Assembly (NCBI GenBank): GCA_030581615.1 | Contig: JAKTTT010000016.1 | Coordinates: 369,116 to 433,115, forward strand | DNA: 64,000 nucleotides | Direction: 5' to 3' | Origin: Alloascoidea africana | Lineage: Eukaryota; Ascomycota; Alloascoideomycetes; Alloascoideales; Alloascoideaceae | Shown here: piece after piece, positions 11,762 to 23,900 of the stretch | How positions within the stretch are numbered: the stretch's first letter is position 1 | How the letters are laid out: every line of letters starts with the position of its first letter | The notes under the pieces: generated by a model | Told to the model about the DNA's origin: nothing | Seen by the model: only the letters and a program-made list of their open reading frames with translations | Database searches by the model: none | Translations under genes and position numbers: made by a program

Positions 11762-12287
11762 ATATGCATTTTGGAGGGACTGACTTGAAAGAATTTCTGT
11801 TCTATGAGCATCTAGAAAAAGTATCAAACAAATAGCATTCTTCCAGACACCGTTGCGACAATGTCGGACATTAATTTTCTTGTAGTGAAAATGCATACAG
11901 GAGGAACAATCTGCAGAACTCTCGATAAAAACCTTTGCCGATATAAAACCCATGCCAAATATCTTAGATCTGGAGTTCCATGGTTAGCTTTCAGCAACGT
12001 TTGAAGGCAAGTATAAAGTAGTAAACACCCATACACTCACCCGCGTATTCTCTTCTCACCACCACGAAAAATACCCTGACCTCATTCACCCAAGTCTCTT
12101 CCCTACCGTTCGGCAACTGAACGTATCAAGTCGCATATCAAGTCAAGATCGTCTAATAAACTCAGATTCGATCTTTTGGTGTGTATGACAAAGGTAATTT
12201 ATTTGGCGGTTAGCAGATAATGAGCATCATCCACCACATTATCTAGCACCCACAGAACGAACCACCTAAACATTATACTTCACCATC
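11762..12287. promoter_or_regulatory. Intergenic, PIK1 3' end to TAF2 start
   Basis: A 526-bp spacer between same-strand genes. It holds the PIK1 3' region and a C/A-rich TAF2 leader (CACC repeats near 12055-12290). Short antisense ORFs are not conserved-looking. Nothing else seen. Confidence 0.55.
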
Positions 12288-15200
12288 ATGCCTTCTATTG
12301 ATACCTCCAGCTATTCATCAAGCTTTTCGACGCCATCTTCCGTGAAGGAAAAGTTAGGAGCACATGGGAGATATGAGGAACTCAACTTTCGAGTGGCTCA
12401 TCAACGTGTCGTGGTAGATGTCGACCTTGCTGAGAGAGTCATTGGCGGATATACAGAGATTACTGCTGTTCCTTTGGATCCGCAAATCAAACATATACGT
12501 TTAGATTGCCGCCAAATGACAATTTCCGAGGTTTTGGTCAATGGGCGACGAGCAAAGTTTTATCACCATGATTACATATCTCAGAAAATGCCAGAAGAAA
12601 CAGGAATACAGCAACATCATCTTTACAGAAACAAATTAGGACCTATATTGACTGCGATGAATAGCGGCGAATTATACATAAATCTTCCTGACCGGTTGAA
12701 AATAACGACCAATGATTCCAGCATTTTGTCTCAATCCATTTCTTACTCCACGCGCAGTTCCCCCCACTCGAACATCGGAACTCCCAACAACACCTCACAC
12801 GAATTAATATACACGCCGCTAACGATAAAGGTCACTTATACTCTCCGAAACCCTGTGTCAGGTGTCAGTTTCATTGGCGGGTCGGGCACTTCCAAGGATA
12901 AGAGTGAATGGCACGCGTACACAGTAAATTCAGCTATTGGGTTGTCAACGAGCTACTGGGTACCGTGTCTTGATTCATTGTGGGAGAGATGCACATGGCA
13001 GCTGGAAATAGGAACTCCAAGGACCGTAGGACTAATAGGAAAATCAAAGCCGGTGGACGACGATACTCCTCCCAACAAGCGAAAAAGGTCAGTCGTTGAG
13101 GAGACGCATAAACAGCCAGAAGATAGAAAGGATGAACAAAACGCCGATGAGGAGGACGAAGAGGATGATACAGACATTATCGTCGCGTGTGGAGACCTCT
13201 CAGCAAAAGAAGTAAGTTTGTTTTTAACTATAGCAAGCTGGTACTGGGACTAAGAACTTTTAGGTACCACATCCTCAATCTCTAGCGAAAAAGGTCACAG
13301 TGTTTAGCATTTTCAATCCTGTTTCAGCACATCATATTGGCTTTATGGTAGGGGCTTTCACTAAAATTCCACTTCCTAATTTAAATGAAAATGAGGATGA
13401 AGGACAAGACACCACAACCACAATTCCAGCAGCAATCTACTGTCTTCCAAACCAAGTTGATGCAGCGAAAAACTCATGCGTCTTTATGTACAAGGCGATT
13501 GACTTTTATTCAAACGAGTTTGGATCATTTCCATTCAGCAGTTATTCGCTGTGTTTTGTTGACGATTCGCCAGTTAAGGTAGCAAATTTTGTCGGATTAT
13601 CTGTCTTACGCAGCAGTTTGCTGTTTACGCCAGATGTAATCGAGCCACTGCTGTCATCAACGGAAGAGCTCAGTGTGGCATTGGCAAATCAATGGAGTGG
13701 GGTAAATATAGTTCCCAAAACCTGGAATGATATTTGGGTGACTTTAGGAATCAGTTCTTTTATGGCGGCCCAATTCTCACGTAAACTCATGGGAAACAAT
13801 GAATTCAAGTACAGGATGAAGCGTGACTCTCAGAAAATTCTAATTGAGGACGTTGAGAAAGCGCCGATAGGTAGTCCAAACTTCAATTTTCCAATATGTG
13901 ATGATGATCTTGAGTTTATTAAGCTGAAAGCTCCCGTTGTCATGTTCATCCTGGATAAACGAATGACCAAAACAGACAAGTCATTTGGATTGTTGCGAGT
14001 TATATCCAAAATATTTCTTCAAACAATGAGTGGTGACCTGAACAACAACTGTTTGAGCTCATCTCATTTCCTCAAAATCTGCGAAAAAATCAGCCACAAC
14101 AGGTTAGAATACTTTTTTCAACAATGGGTATACGGGTCTGGGTATCCCATATTTCGAATTACGCAACGTTTCAATAAGAAGAGGATGTTCATCGAGATGG
14201 GGATCAGACAGGTTCAATCAACCGAAATTCCACCTGCTAGACGAGATCACAGACACTTCATCAGTGAAGCAAAATCCTATCTAGAGGGCGCTGAAAAACC
14301 CAGCATCCAACCAGTCTTTACTGGGCCAATGACAATACGGATCCATGAAGCTGATGGTACGCCATATGAGCATATTGTTGACTTAAAAGATGGGTTTACA
14401 AAGTTAGATATCCAATACAACACAAAATACAAACGGCTAAAGCGTAATCAAAGACAGAAGGAGAGACAGGATAATGGCGAGGAGACAGACGGAATCCTTT
14501 TACATTGTTTGGGCGATGTGTTACAAACTGATAAAGATGTTGAGGAGTGGCACTTGGAAGACTGGTCAAAGGAAGAGGAAGAGAAAATGACGAACGAAGC
14601 GTTTGAATGGATTCGTGTAGATGCTGACTTTGAATGGATCTGTTGCATTATTTTATCACAGCCAGACTACATGTATGCGTCCCAGCTTCAGCAAGACAGA
14701 GATATTGAAGCACAATATGATGCAATTAAATATTTTGAGAGCCAGAAGCCCTCAAAGCTTTATTCATCGATCCTGGCTCGTACCTTAATGGATAAAAGAT
14801 ACTACTATGGAATTCGAATCGAGGCAGCTTTAGCTTTGGCCAGATTTGCTGTTGAAGAGGTGGAGTGGATTGGCCTTTTTCATCTGCTGAAAGCTTTCCA
14901 GTTTATGTTTTGCTTTGAAGGATCAACAATTCCTTTTCCGAATGATTTTTCGGATTTCCCCAAGTTTTTTGTTCAAAAAGCAATTCCTGCTGGACTGGCT
15001 AATATCCGCGATTCTTCGGGAAATTGCCCCATGAAGATCAAGAATTTTCTTCTGGATTTACTCCGATACAATGATAACTCCAGTAATGAATTTTCAGATA
15101 GTGATTACATTGGAAAACTAATTCGATATCTGACAAACTCTATGAAAAAGATGAATGAAGTGGAAGAGTTGTCGGCCGAGGAAATTGAGTACAACGAACG

Positions 15201-16737
15201 AGCGATAACCGAGATCATGCGATGCCAAAAAATGGATGAGTGGATACCATCATACCAAAACATTATCACGCGTGAGGTAATTAGAAATCGATGTGATCTG
15301 GCTCAGCATGGCATTTATGACATATCCGTGCATGAATTGATTCAGTTCACAAAACCTTCATATCCTAACAGTGTTCGAATTGTCGCCTTTGACTCTCTTT
15401 TTGAACTTGGTGGTTGGAAGAATCCTGCGGTTTTACGTTATGCCTTTGTTACCTGCATTCTAGATGGAAGTCTAGTAATCAGAGAAAGGATTATCACAGG
15501 TTTAGTGAAAGGAATTGGCTATACCGCGATTCATGGTCAACGAGTACCTTTGCGAAACTCTGTAAACAGAAATTCTGAAGGCGGTAACGGGATTATGATT
15601 GTGGAAGAAGCTGGAGCTTCCCAGCTTAGCGCGAGACGCGAGGAGCTTTCGCGAGGCACAGTCTTTGGGTGTATCGAAATTCTACGAAAACAGTTTTCTT
15701 CGTTAGAACCTCTCCAAACTCATATATGGCAGGCCCTGCAATCACCTTTATTCGGCGTGTTTCAAAAGCGACAGTTATTAGATATTTGCGATATACTCTT
15801 TCCAACTCGTGATTCTTTTGTCATAACGCTCCCTACTCCTCGGTCCAAGAAATTGGTTGCTAGAACGTCTGAGAATGCAAAGGTTGTTATCAAGAGAGAA
15901 GGAAGATTTAAGATTCAGTTGACTGCTCCTAATCCGACCCTGTCTATTAAGAATAAGCTACCCAAGGGTTCGAACATTACTTCTAATCTAACTTCTAAGG
16001 CTACCGCTACCAAAAACCGGACCCAGGAACCGCCAGTTGCGAGACGCACTTCTGGGCCTCAACAACAGGTTAGCACAGCTACTCCCAAGCAAAAGGCAAA
16101 GTTGGTTGTACCATCTTCTGAACCTAACAGAAGAAATAGCATCCCTAAAACTAAGACCCCCAAAAGTGGTGGGACGAGACAGAGAAGGCCGAAATCTTAT
16201 TTTATTAGGATTTCTCTTAAAGAGAAGAGGGTCGATATTCTCGGAGATCAACCTCAACTGGTAAAGAAAGCTGCAGTACCTGGAATTACAAAAAGCGCAA
16301 ATGGTAAAATCAAGCTCTCAAGTAGTCCCAAAGCACCAGCATCAACACCTACACACAAAGTGACTCAAACAGGCTCCAAGATTTCGAAATCGACGACGCC
16401 GAGACGAAGTTCCACAGAGACTCCAGTGAATAAGAATAAAAAGATAAAGATAAAGAATAATCGGCGTACGCAAGCTGGTGAAAGCGTCCATAATGGTAAA
16501 GAAGGAAGTCCAAAATCTTCGTCAATGAGCGTTGGTTCATCTCCAGCCACGAATCACTCTGACTCGTCAGTTCAAGGGATGAGTCGGGGCAGCAATGGCA
16601 AGAAGACTGCTAATGATAGTTCTAGCACATTGACGAGAAAATCGAAAAATTCAAACGGCAACCACACGAATAACAACAATGACCAAGGTGATACTGGTAT
16701 GCCCAAACCAAAAATAAGACTCAAGCTCAAATTTTAG
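12288..16737 (+). CDS. TAF2: TFIID subunit TAF2 (two exons)
   Basis: Exons 12288-13211 and 13264-16737, 1465 aa. The 52-nt intron has donor GTAAGT and a TAG acceptor, phase 0, and joins DLSAKE to VPHPQSLAKKVTVF. The product has the M1-aminopeptidase-like architecture of TAF2: an N-terminal beta domain starting YEELNFRVAHQRVVVDVDL with YTVNSAIGLSTSYWVPCLD, then FNPVSAHHIGFMVGAF, a degenerate peptidase-like domain and a long HEAT-like C-half. I see no HExxH zinc motif, as expected for TAF2, which is not a peptidase. The last ~250 residues are basic and Ser/Thr/Lys-rich, ending KPKIRLKLKF, probably disordered. TAF2 binds the initiator region within TFIID. S. cerevisiae Taf2 is about 1400 aa, so this is full length. 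Confidence 0.92.
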
Positions 16738-17778
16738 GAACTTTGAGAAACATTTGATTCTAAATTGTGTATTATATTAAATATATCATTAGTTATAACT
16801 ATCAATGTGCAATAAATATTAATGGCTTTGCTGTACAAGTATAATCATTTTGATAGTTCTAGTCTGGTGGATTTTGTGACACCCTTCAATGACATCAAGC
16901 GTTGAGCTAGACGTCATTGAGTGTCCAGAGAGCTCAGGGTTTGAGAAAGCAACTGAATTACGTCAGATTCTCAAGATACTTGAAACAGTCGCGGTAGAGT
17001 TTGGTCAACAGGGATGCAAATGCCATAACCAGTGGATGCTTTTATGCTTGCGAACACAGTTCGTAATTACCCTTTTCCCCTTCCAGCTGTCATGTGTGTT
17101 GTTCATTTTCTAGGGTTTTAAGATCTTTTCGAATTTTCAGCCGCATCTCGTTATTAATACGGGCTGCATTCAGCAGAACTGGCGGTTGTGAGATATCAGT
17201 TGGTGGCCAATTGGGGGGCGCTTATCCGCCAAATGCCTCTTATTGGAAAGGGACCACTTTAACTTTAGCAAAATCTGAAAAGTCCTAATATCCAAGCAAG
17301 ACTGGTTCGAGGGTAATGCGAGAAGGATGTAGCTTTTTTAAGCTTGAACAGAGATCTAGCAAGTAATGGGCCTAGCTGTTATGCAATGTTAAGATACTTT
17401 TATAGATGATTCCCAACCTCAGCGAGCCTTAACAACCAATTGCTATGTGTCTACAACTAAGATTGAAGAGTAAGATGATCTAGATAATAGTGCACAATGT
17501 GCAAAATTGTTTGTAAATCGACACATACCAAAGCGTTTGTTGCTGGGTCTTGACAAACCCTTCTGAATTTGACAAACGATTAAAAAAACTAATGGGCAAG
17601 ATTTGCATGGTTTAAGTTCACACATTCTGGATGCCCCTATTTAGCTTTATTAGAAGTTTCATACGCATGACTCTCGCCAATCATTTCTTTGACAGCAGAA
17701 TATATATCGAGGGATTTCAATTCTTTTCTGTGTTCCTTCACCACCCCAACACGTTCTGGCTTGAAAGAAAGTGGAAAT
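16738..17778. other. Intergenic, TAF2 to CSC1-like gene
   Basis: A 1041-bp spacer. It holds an AT-rich TAF2 3' region, then mixed sequence. A 43-codon minus-strand segment (17093-17221) looks protein-like but has in-frame stops on both sides and no clear exons around it (see findings). No RNA gene recognised. Confidence 0.5.
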
Positions 17779-20451
17779 ATGGACACAGCTCATGATAATA
17801 AGACGACTAGCTCTTCATTATCTTCGTTTGTTAGTTCATTAGTCCCAAACCTGGTATTATTCGGGGCCTTTGTGCTTGCATTTGTGATTCTCAGAACAAA
17901 ATTCAAAAGAATCTACTCACCCAGATCATCTCTTGAATTCATAGACCCTCAAAAACGGCCAGATGCATTATCATTAAACCCAATAAAATGGTTAATAGAG
18001 CTGGTGACAAAACAACAATCACACGCATTTGTCATTCAAGAGGCTGGCGTTGACGGATACTTTTTTTTGCGATACCTCTATATCATTGCGTTCATTTGTG
18101 CTTTTGGAGTTCTACTCTTATTTCCTACCATCCTTCCAATAAATGCCACTGGAGGCGGAAATGAAAAGGGTTTTGATAGGCTAAGTTTCTCTAATGTTTC
18201 CAGACCCAGAAAATTCTATGCACATGTTATCCTTGGTTGGGTTTTCTATGGTTTCATTCTTTTTGTTTTTTATCGGGAACTATACTATTATGTTATATTC
18301 AGGCAAACAGTGTTGAGTACACCTCACTATGCCGATCACATCTCTTTGAAAACTTTGTTGATCCAAACAGTGCCAAAGAAATACTTGAACGAGGACGCAA
18401 TGAAGAAGTTATTTCCAAACGTCCGAAATGTCTGGATCGCGAGGGGAAAGAAGAAACTCGCTGAAAAGGTGGAAGAAAGAGAGGAGTTGGCACTGAAACT
18501 GGAAAAAGCAGAGTCTAAATATTTACAATTGGCAGTGAGAACACGAATAAAGAAGGAAAGACAAGGACAAAAGGTTGAAGATCCAGAAAGCATTGAATCT
18601 TATGTTCCCCAAAAGAAGCGACCAACCCACAGACTTCGATTCTTGATTGGGAAAAAAGTGGATACTATAAACTACTGTCGAGAACAGATATCGAAACTAA
18701 ACGAAGAGATTGCTGAGTTACAGGCAAGCGCCGGATCTTCAAAACCACTAAACTCGGCGTTTGTTGAATTTGAGTCGCAGTATGATGCCCAGATAGCTTT
18801 GCAAACAGTAGCACACCATTTGCCTTTGCACATGTCTCCCAGGTATACGAACGTTCAGCCTAAGCACCTCAACTGGTTCAATTTGAGATTATTTTGGTGG
18901 GAGAGAGATATTCGGGTTGTTGGCTCCACCGCTCTTATCATTGCACTCATTATACTTTGGGCTATTCCCGTTGCCTTTGTTGGTTTAATTTCGAATCTCA
19001 CCTATCTTACAAACAAGCTTCACTTTTTGAATTTTATTTACAATCTACCCGACAAGCTTTTGGGAATAATCACTGGTTTACTACCAACTGTTCTACTTGC
19101 ATTATTAATGTCGCTTCTTCCTCCATTCTTAAGATTAATGTCCCAGATTAGCGGCGCCCCTACAGCTCAACTTGTCGAGTATCATGTTCAGCAGTCATAC
19201 TTTGCCTTTCAGGTAATTCAGGTTTTCTTGATTACAACTATCTCGTCTTCTGCTGCTTCAGTTATTACTCAAATTATTCAGCGCCCAACAAGTGTTATGG
19301 ACTTGCTATCTGCAAATCTTCCAAAGTCTTCAAATTTTTTCATCGCCTATCTGCTTCTTCACGCTTTGGCATTGTCCAGCGGTTCATTACTACAAATTAT
19401 GAATTTGATTCTATTTTACCCGAGAACATACATACTGGATAAGACTGCGCGAAAAAAGTTCACGAGGTGGACAGTTCTTGAAACAGCAAAATGGGGTACA
19501 ACCTTTCCCGTCTTCACCAACCTTGCGGTAATTGCTTTTTCTTACTCGATCATTTCTCCTCTGATTTTGTTATTTACAGGTGTCGGATTTAGTTTATTTT
19601 ACATTGTTTCATTATACAATTTGGTTTACGTGCAAGATCTTGCTCCAGATGCCAAAGGAATGCACTATCCGCGAGCCATATATCAAACTTTTGTTGCTTT
19701 ATACCTCGGGCAAATATGTTTACTTGGATTGTTTGTGGTTTCAAAGGCATGGGTTCCTGCTATTCTCCAAGCAGTAACTTTGGGTTTTACATCATATTTC
19801 CAGGTCGCTTTGGAAAAAGCTATTGATCCATTGTTACTAACGATGCCTCGGACAATTCTCAACTATATCAAGGACGAGAACATCATTGTTCAAGGGGATT
19901 CTGCGGCCAATATCTGTTCAGGGAGTGAGGTTTTTGAAAGTCCAACTGCGTTTACCGACAGAAATACTTTCGAACCGAAAACATCAGTAGAGCTTGAAGA
20001 AAACAAAGAAAAATCACCTTCTGGAAGCAAGGATGTAGCCTGTTCCAATTCTTCAATAAAAAAGAGAAGCAACTCGTCATCTTTAGAAGATTTGGGTGAT
20101 TCAGAAAATAACACACAAGTATCTACATTGGAACCAAAGAACTTTTTTGTTGAATTTTTCCATCCGGAAAAATATATGACACATGACAGGGTGAGAAAGA
20201 TTTTGCCTTCTTACATGTTTACAAAGCCGCCTGCTCTTGACCCTGAAGAAGAAGCCAAAACATATCATTACCCTGCAGTTACTGCTGAAATACCCTTTTT
20301 ATGGATTCCCCAAGACAAATATGGCTGGTCAAAACAAGAAATCGAGAATCTCACACAGGAAGGTGTAATCCGAATTAGTGATGAAGGTGCCCACTTTAAT
20401 GATAAGGGGGAAATTATGTTTACTGGGCCTCCTCCAGAATATACTCCATAA
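17779..20451 (+). CDS. CSC1/OSCA-type osmosensitive cation channel, RSN1/PHM7 group
   Basis: Single exon, 890 aa from ATG 17779. The open frame extends upstream only via a TTG codon, so MDTAHDN is taken as the start. Layout follows the family: an N-terminal TM segment (NLVLFGAFVLAFVIL), two more early TMs, and a charged cytosolic domain with coiled-coil character (residues ~230-350). That domain leads into LNSAFVEFESQYDAQIAL, then a block of about seven TMs (RDIRVVGSTALIIALIILWAIPVAF onward). The C-terminal extension has FFHPEKYMTHDRVRKILP and a HYPAVTAEIPFLWIPQDK stretch, as in the PHM7_ext domain. Homologues are calcium-permeable stress-gated channels; S. cerevisiae Rsn1 is a suppressor of sro7 sorting defects. 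Which of the RSN1/PHM7/SPO75/CSC1 paralogues it matches is not resolvable by eye. Confidence 0.88.
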   Translation: MDTAHDNKTTSSSLSSFVSSLVPNLVLFGAFVLAFVILRTKFKRIYSPRSSLEFIDPQKRPDALSLNPIKWLIELVTKQQSHAFVIQEAGVDGYFFLRYLYIIAFICAFGVLLLFPTILPINATGGGNEKGFDRLSFSNVSRPRKFYAHVILGWVFYGFILFVFYRELYYYVIFRQTVLSTPHYADHISLKTLLIQTVPKKYLNEDAMKKLFPNVRNVWIARGKKKLAEKVEEREELALKLEKAESKYLQLAVRTRIKKERQGQKVEDPESIESYVPQKKRPTHRLRFLIGKKVDTINYCREQISKLNEEIAELQASAGSSKPLNSAFVEFESQYDAQIALQTVAHHLPLHMSPRYTNVQPKHLNWFNLRLFWWERDIRVVGSTALIIALIILWAIPVAFVGLISNLTYLTNKLHFLNFIYNLPDKLLGIITGLLPTVLLALLMSLLPPFLRLMSQISGAPTAQLVEYHVQQSYFAFQVIQVFLITTISSSAASVITQIIQRPTSVMDLLSANLPKSSNFFIAYLLLHALALSSGSLLQIMNLILFYPRTYILDKTARKKFTRWTVLETAKWGTTFPVFTNLAVIAFSYSIISPLILLFTGVGFSLFYIVSLYNLVYVQDLAPDAKGMHYPRAIYQTFVALYLGQICLLGLFVVSKAWVPAILQAVTLGFTSYFQVALEKAIDPLLLTMPRTILNYIKDENIIVQGDSAANICSGSEVFESPTAFTDRNTFEPKTSVELEENKEKSPSGSKDVACSNSSIKKRSNSSSLEDLGDSENNTQVSTLEPKNFFVEFFHPEKYMTHDRVRKILPSYMFTKPPALDPEEEAKTYHYPAVTAEIPFLWIPQDKYGWSKQEIENLTQEGVIRISDEGAHFNDKGEIMFTGPPPEYTP

Positions 20452-20961
20452 GTATATAGAGTTGTACAAAGCATGTTTTGATCTTTTCTGATGTTGCATC
20501 GTCTTTGTTTCGTTTTTTATGTTCTTTTGAATTTGTTTTTGTTCTGATGGTGTTTTAGTATTAAGGCATTTTGATTTAATGCACTAGTTGTTAAGGCAGT
20601 ACTCTGCTATGTAGAAAGCCATATCAAGCTGTCTGAAAGTTTCATGGCTAATTCATGAACGTATCTTTCCCAGAACTGTTTGCCATAGTTAATTTAGTTG
20701 AATGAAAAGCTCAGAGCATAGAGCGGCGACTCTTTGTGTTTTCTTGATGCTGAATCTGCTTTATAACCCTCCTTGTTTGTGGGAAAAGGTAGTGTTCTTC
20801 CCTGTTTTGATGTTTAGATCTCAACCAGCATATGTGCAGTGTCATACATTTAAGTTATGCGACATTTTTAGACATCAACTACAGAAAACAAAAACATTTC
20901 AGCTTTTAGAATCTCTAAGTTGGCAAATCAAACGAGAGGTTGGCCCTGACTCGAAAAGATT
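20452..20961. promoter_or_regulatory. Intergenic, CSC1-like gene to NUP188
   Basis: A 510-bp spacer with T-rich sequence just after the channel gene stop (20470-20570) and no recognisable gene. An overlapping ORF at 20702-20989 shows no family features and runs over the NUP188 first exon in another frame. Confidence 0.55.
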
Positions 20962-23900
20962 ATGCCAGCCCTTACCCCATCACCAGTAAATGCCGCTCTA
21001 GCACCCTTGTGGTATGCCACTGCAGACTTTTGAAATATTATGTTTAACTTCTAATTCTCCGTCTAGGTCTTTCGAGGACGTGTATGAGCAGCTAGAGAAT
21101 GAAAATGACTTTGTATCAAAAGATATAGAGTCTTTTCTCTCTGCAAATCTTGATGTTCTTCTACGTTGCTACGACCCGTTTTCTACCGTAGACACGTCGA
21201 CAAAAACAAGCTCGCGAACTTCAACGAAACGAAGAAAGTCTAGTTTAATTGGCGATTCCAGCAGGAAAAATGAACTTTCTACGTCGAGCTTTACCGAAAA
21301 GAATGGAGAATATTTGTTCAAGCTTCATGGTGTGGAATATTCAAACATCACACAACAAATGAGGTCTGACAGCGAGGAATTGGCGGAGGAATTATCTATG
21401 GACAAGTTTGAGTTAACAAGAGTAGCTTTTCAATTGCAAAAGTTTGTCAACTGTTTTTCACACGATGGCTTCAATTATAACCTTGGTTCACAAAATGAGA
21501 GCGAAAATTCTATAATTCCTGGTGACAGAAAAGAGGATGACCAAAGCATCTTATCCAGGAAATCTGAAAAGGAGAAGAAGCTGAAATCAGAAAGACATCA
21601 GTTGTATATCAAGAAAATTCTCACTGAACGGCGAACAATCATCAAAATTGTGGACCTACTACTGCGCTTCCATTCAGGCTCTGATACAAGACCTGAGGAC
21701 TCTGACTATGATGATGAGGAATCGGATACCAGCAACAAAATTTCCAAAGCTAAACTCGCCAAGAATATTTATATGGAAATTCTAACGAGCGATAATCTGT
21801 ACTTTAATGCCTTTATTACCGTCAGTTATTTTTTTGAAATGTTATTCGATGGGAGAATTTCAAATGAATTGGTGTTCACCGAGGTAAGAGATCTAGCAGA
21901 ACTTTGAGCATTTGAGAATTTACTAATATCGTTTTTAGACATATCTTTTTGTAATAGAGTTGCTCAAGCTTTTGATGACAATTGTTATTAATATCCCCAC
22001 GAACGCAACTCTAGTTTCTGATTGGTTTGAAACATTGGACATGATAAATTTTGTGAATTCTCTTCCTCCTTCTATACCCCCAGAGTCTGCAGCAACTATT
22101 GAATCGCTTATAAATGTTTTAAGTCTCACTATTCTCGATCTAGAGCAAGACTTTGCAGATATAGACAATCCAGATTCTTTCTTGAACGATCCAGCCGTGT
22201 TTTCAGATATCAACAAGTTCATAACTTCAAACATTCCTTCGCCATTGATCACATTTTGCTGGAGTTTTATTGTGCATAGAAAATCTATCGTGTTAGAGTC
22301 TTACCCCCAGCTGAGTAAAAAGTTTGAATCGGCTGGAATGACCAACCTTTCAGATTTGGCAGCGAGACTGGCAAACCATGCCCTAGTCTCGAAAGTTTAC
22401 AAAGAGATTGAAAAGTGTAATGAGGTGTTAAAATTCAATTCGCTTTATTCAGCTGTTTTCACATCTCTCCTCTCGGCGAGCTTACCATACGTTTCTTTAA
22501 CGGCTGAAATAGCGGATACAATCTATAAAATTATCGCGGGGGGTCCACAACTGATGATTGACCATTTTCTTTCTGAACCATTCACCAGACGGTCGTTATT
22601 GCTAGCAAAATCAAAGGTCCCGATAGCATTCCAACCGTTTCTGAAGCTTTTAAAAATAAACGCTGATTTGGCATTCAATGAGCTCTCGAATATGAATAGT
22701 TTCATGCACCAGCTTCCACCTAGCTTTTCAGACTATGAAACATCAGATGACGACCCAGAAGTAATAGTTCTCCAATCTCCCTTGTGCGTTTATCCCGCCA
22801 GAGAGGATGATGGCGAAGGGGCTATAGTCATTGGCCAGAACACAAGAGGCAAAATAATGCCGAGCGAAACAAAGTCATCTTTAACTATATGGTTCTATAG
22901 CTATAATGGGTGGTCATTACTAGGTCGAATACTGGAAGATTTTACACTGGGCGAGTATGTGGAGGAAGATCTAGTTGTTGATATTTTAAATGTTATCAGC
23001 ATTGTATTGAAAGAAAGCGCTCGGAACAAAACAACTGATTTTGCTTTTGAGCTCCTAAGAGTTTTATCCTTATTTTTGGGAACTGGCGATATTGTTGATA
23101 TTGCATTACGGGTTTTGGACGAATCATTACTTCACCGCAAAGTTAATTTGGCAATCGCAGCCCTAGAATTCTTTACAGCCTTGACTCCTTTGTATGCCAA
23201 TCGTGTCTGGCCGTATCTTTCACGGAGCTATTTACTCGAAAAGAATGGACGGGGTGGTTCCGCAGAAGCTATCTTGGCAGCAGTCGAAATTGTGAACGCA
23301 GACTTTAAGTTTACAATAACACTTATTAACCTAGTTGATGTCTTGGTTGATGACTGTGTTTCGAGCACCTCCTCCGTGGATAATTCAGAGGTGAGCGTGT
23401 CAACAAGCCTGAAAGATGAAGTTCTATACAAGTTTATTGTTCACCTTATTCAAGTTTTTGAGAGTTTCATGTACTGGCGGTTTATTCCAGTCCCTTATCA
23501 ATGTCAGGAGATTGGGTCTACGATATTGAAACTGTTTAGCAAAATTCTGGTTGCCACTTATGGAATTGATAACCAGTCACCACTTGAGAAGAGGCCATTC
23601 AAAGTATTTGCATCTTCCGCTTCACTACTGGTCAATGTTTTTCTAGAACCTAATATTACTGATGTCCGAGTGAATGAGCCATTACTTGGCTCTATTGAAA
23701 CTATTTCGAGGTCACTCTTGACGTTTGAGACTGGTGACATGTCAGGATATTGGAGCGGTGAATGGATCCGGAACATTCTGAAGTTCATATGCCAAGTAAT
23801 CCGAATTCGTGCCATGTCTAATCTCCCGCCTTCAAGTCTCGAGAAGAAATGTTACTCGAAAGCTCCTGAATTAATTACAATCTACATTAACTATCCAAAA

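Noticed and set aside
16889-17113. 74-codon plus-strand ORF after TAF2
   Set aside because: No family similarity, no supporting splice sites, and a hydrophobic frayed end; probably chance.
17689-17778. 30-codon N-terminal extension of the CSC1-like ORF
   Set aside because: It starts at TTG and has no ATG; ATG 17779 is the natural start.
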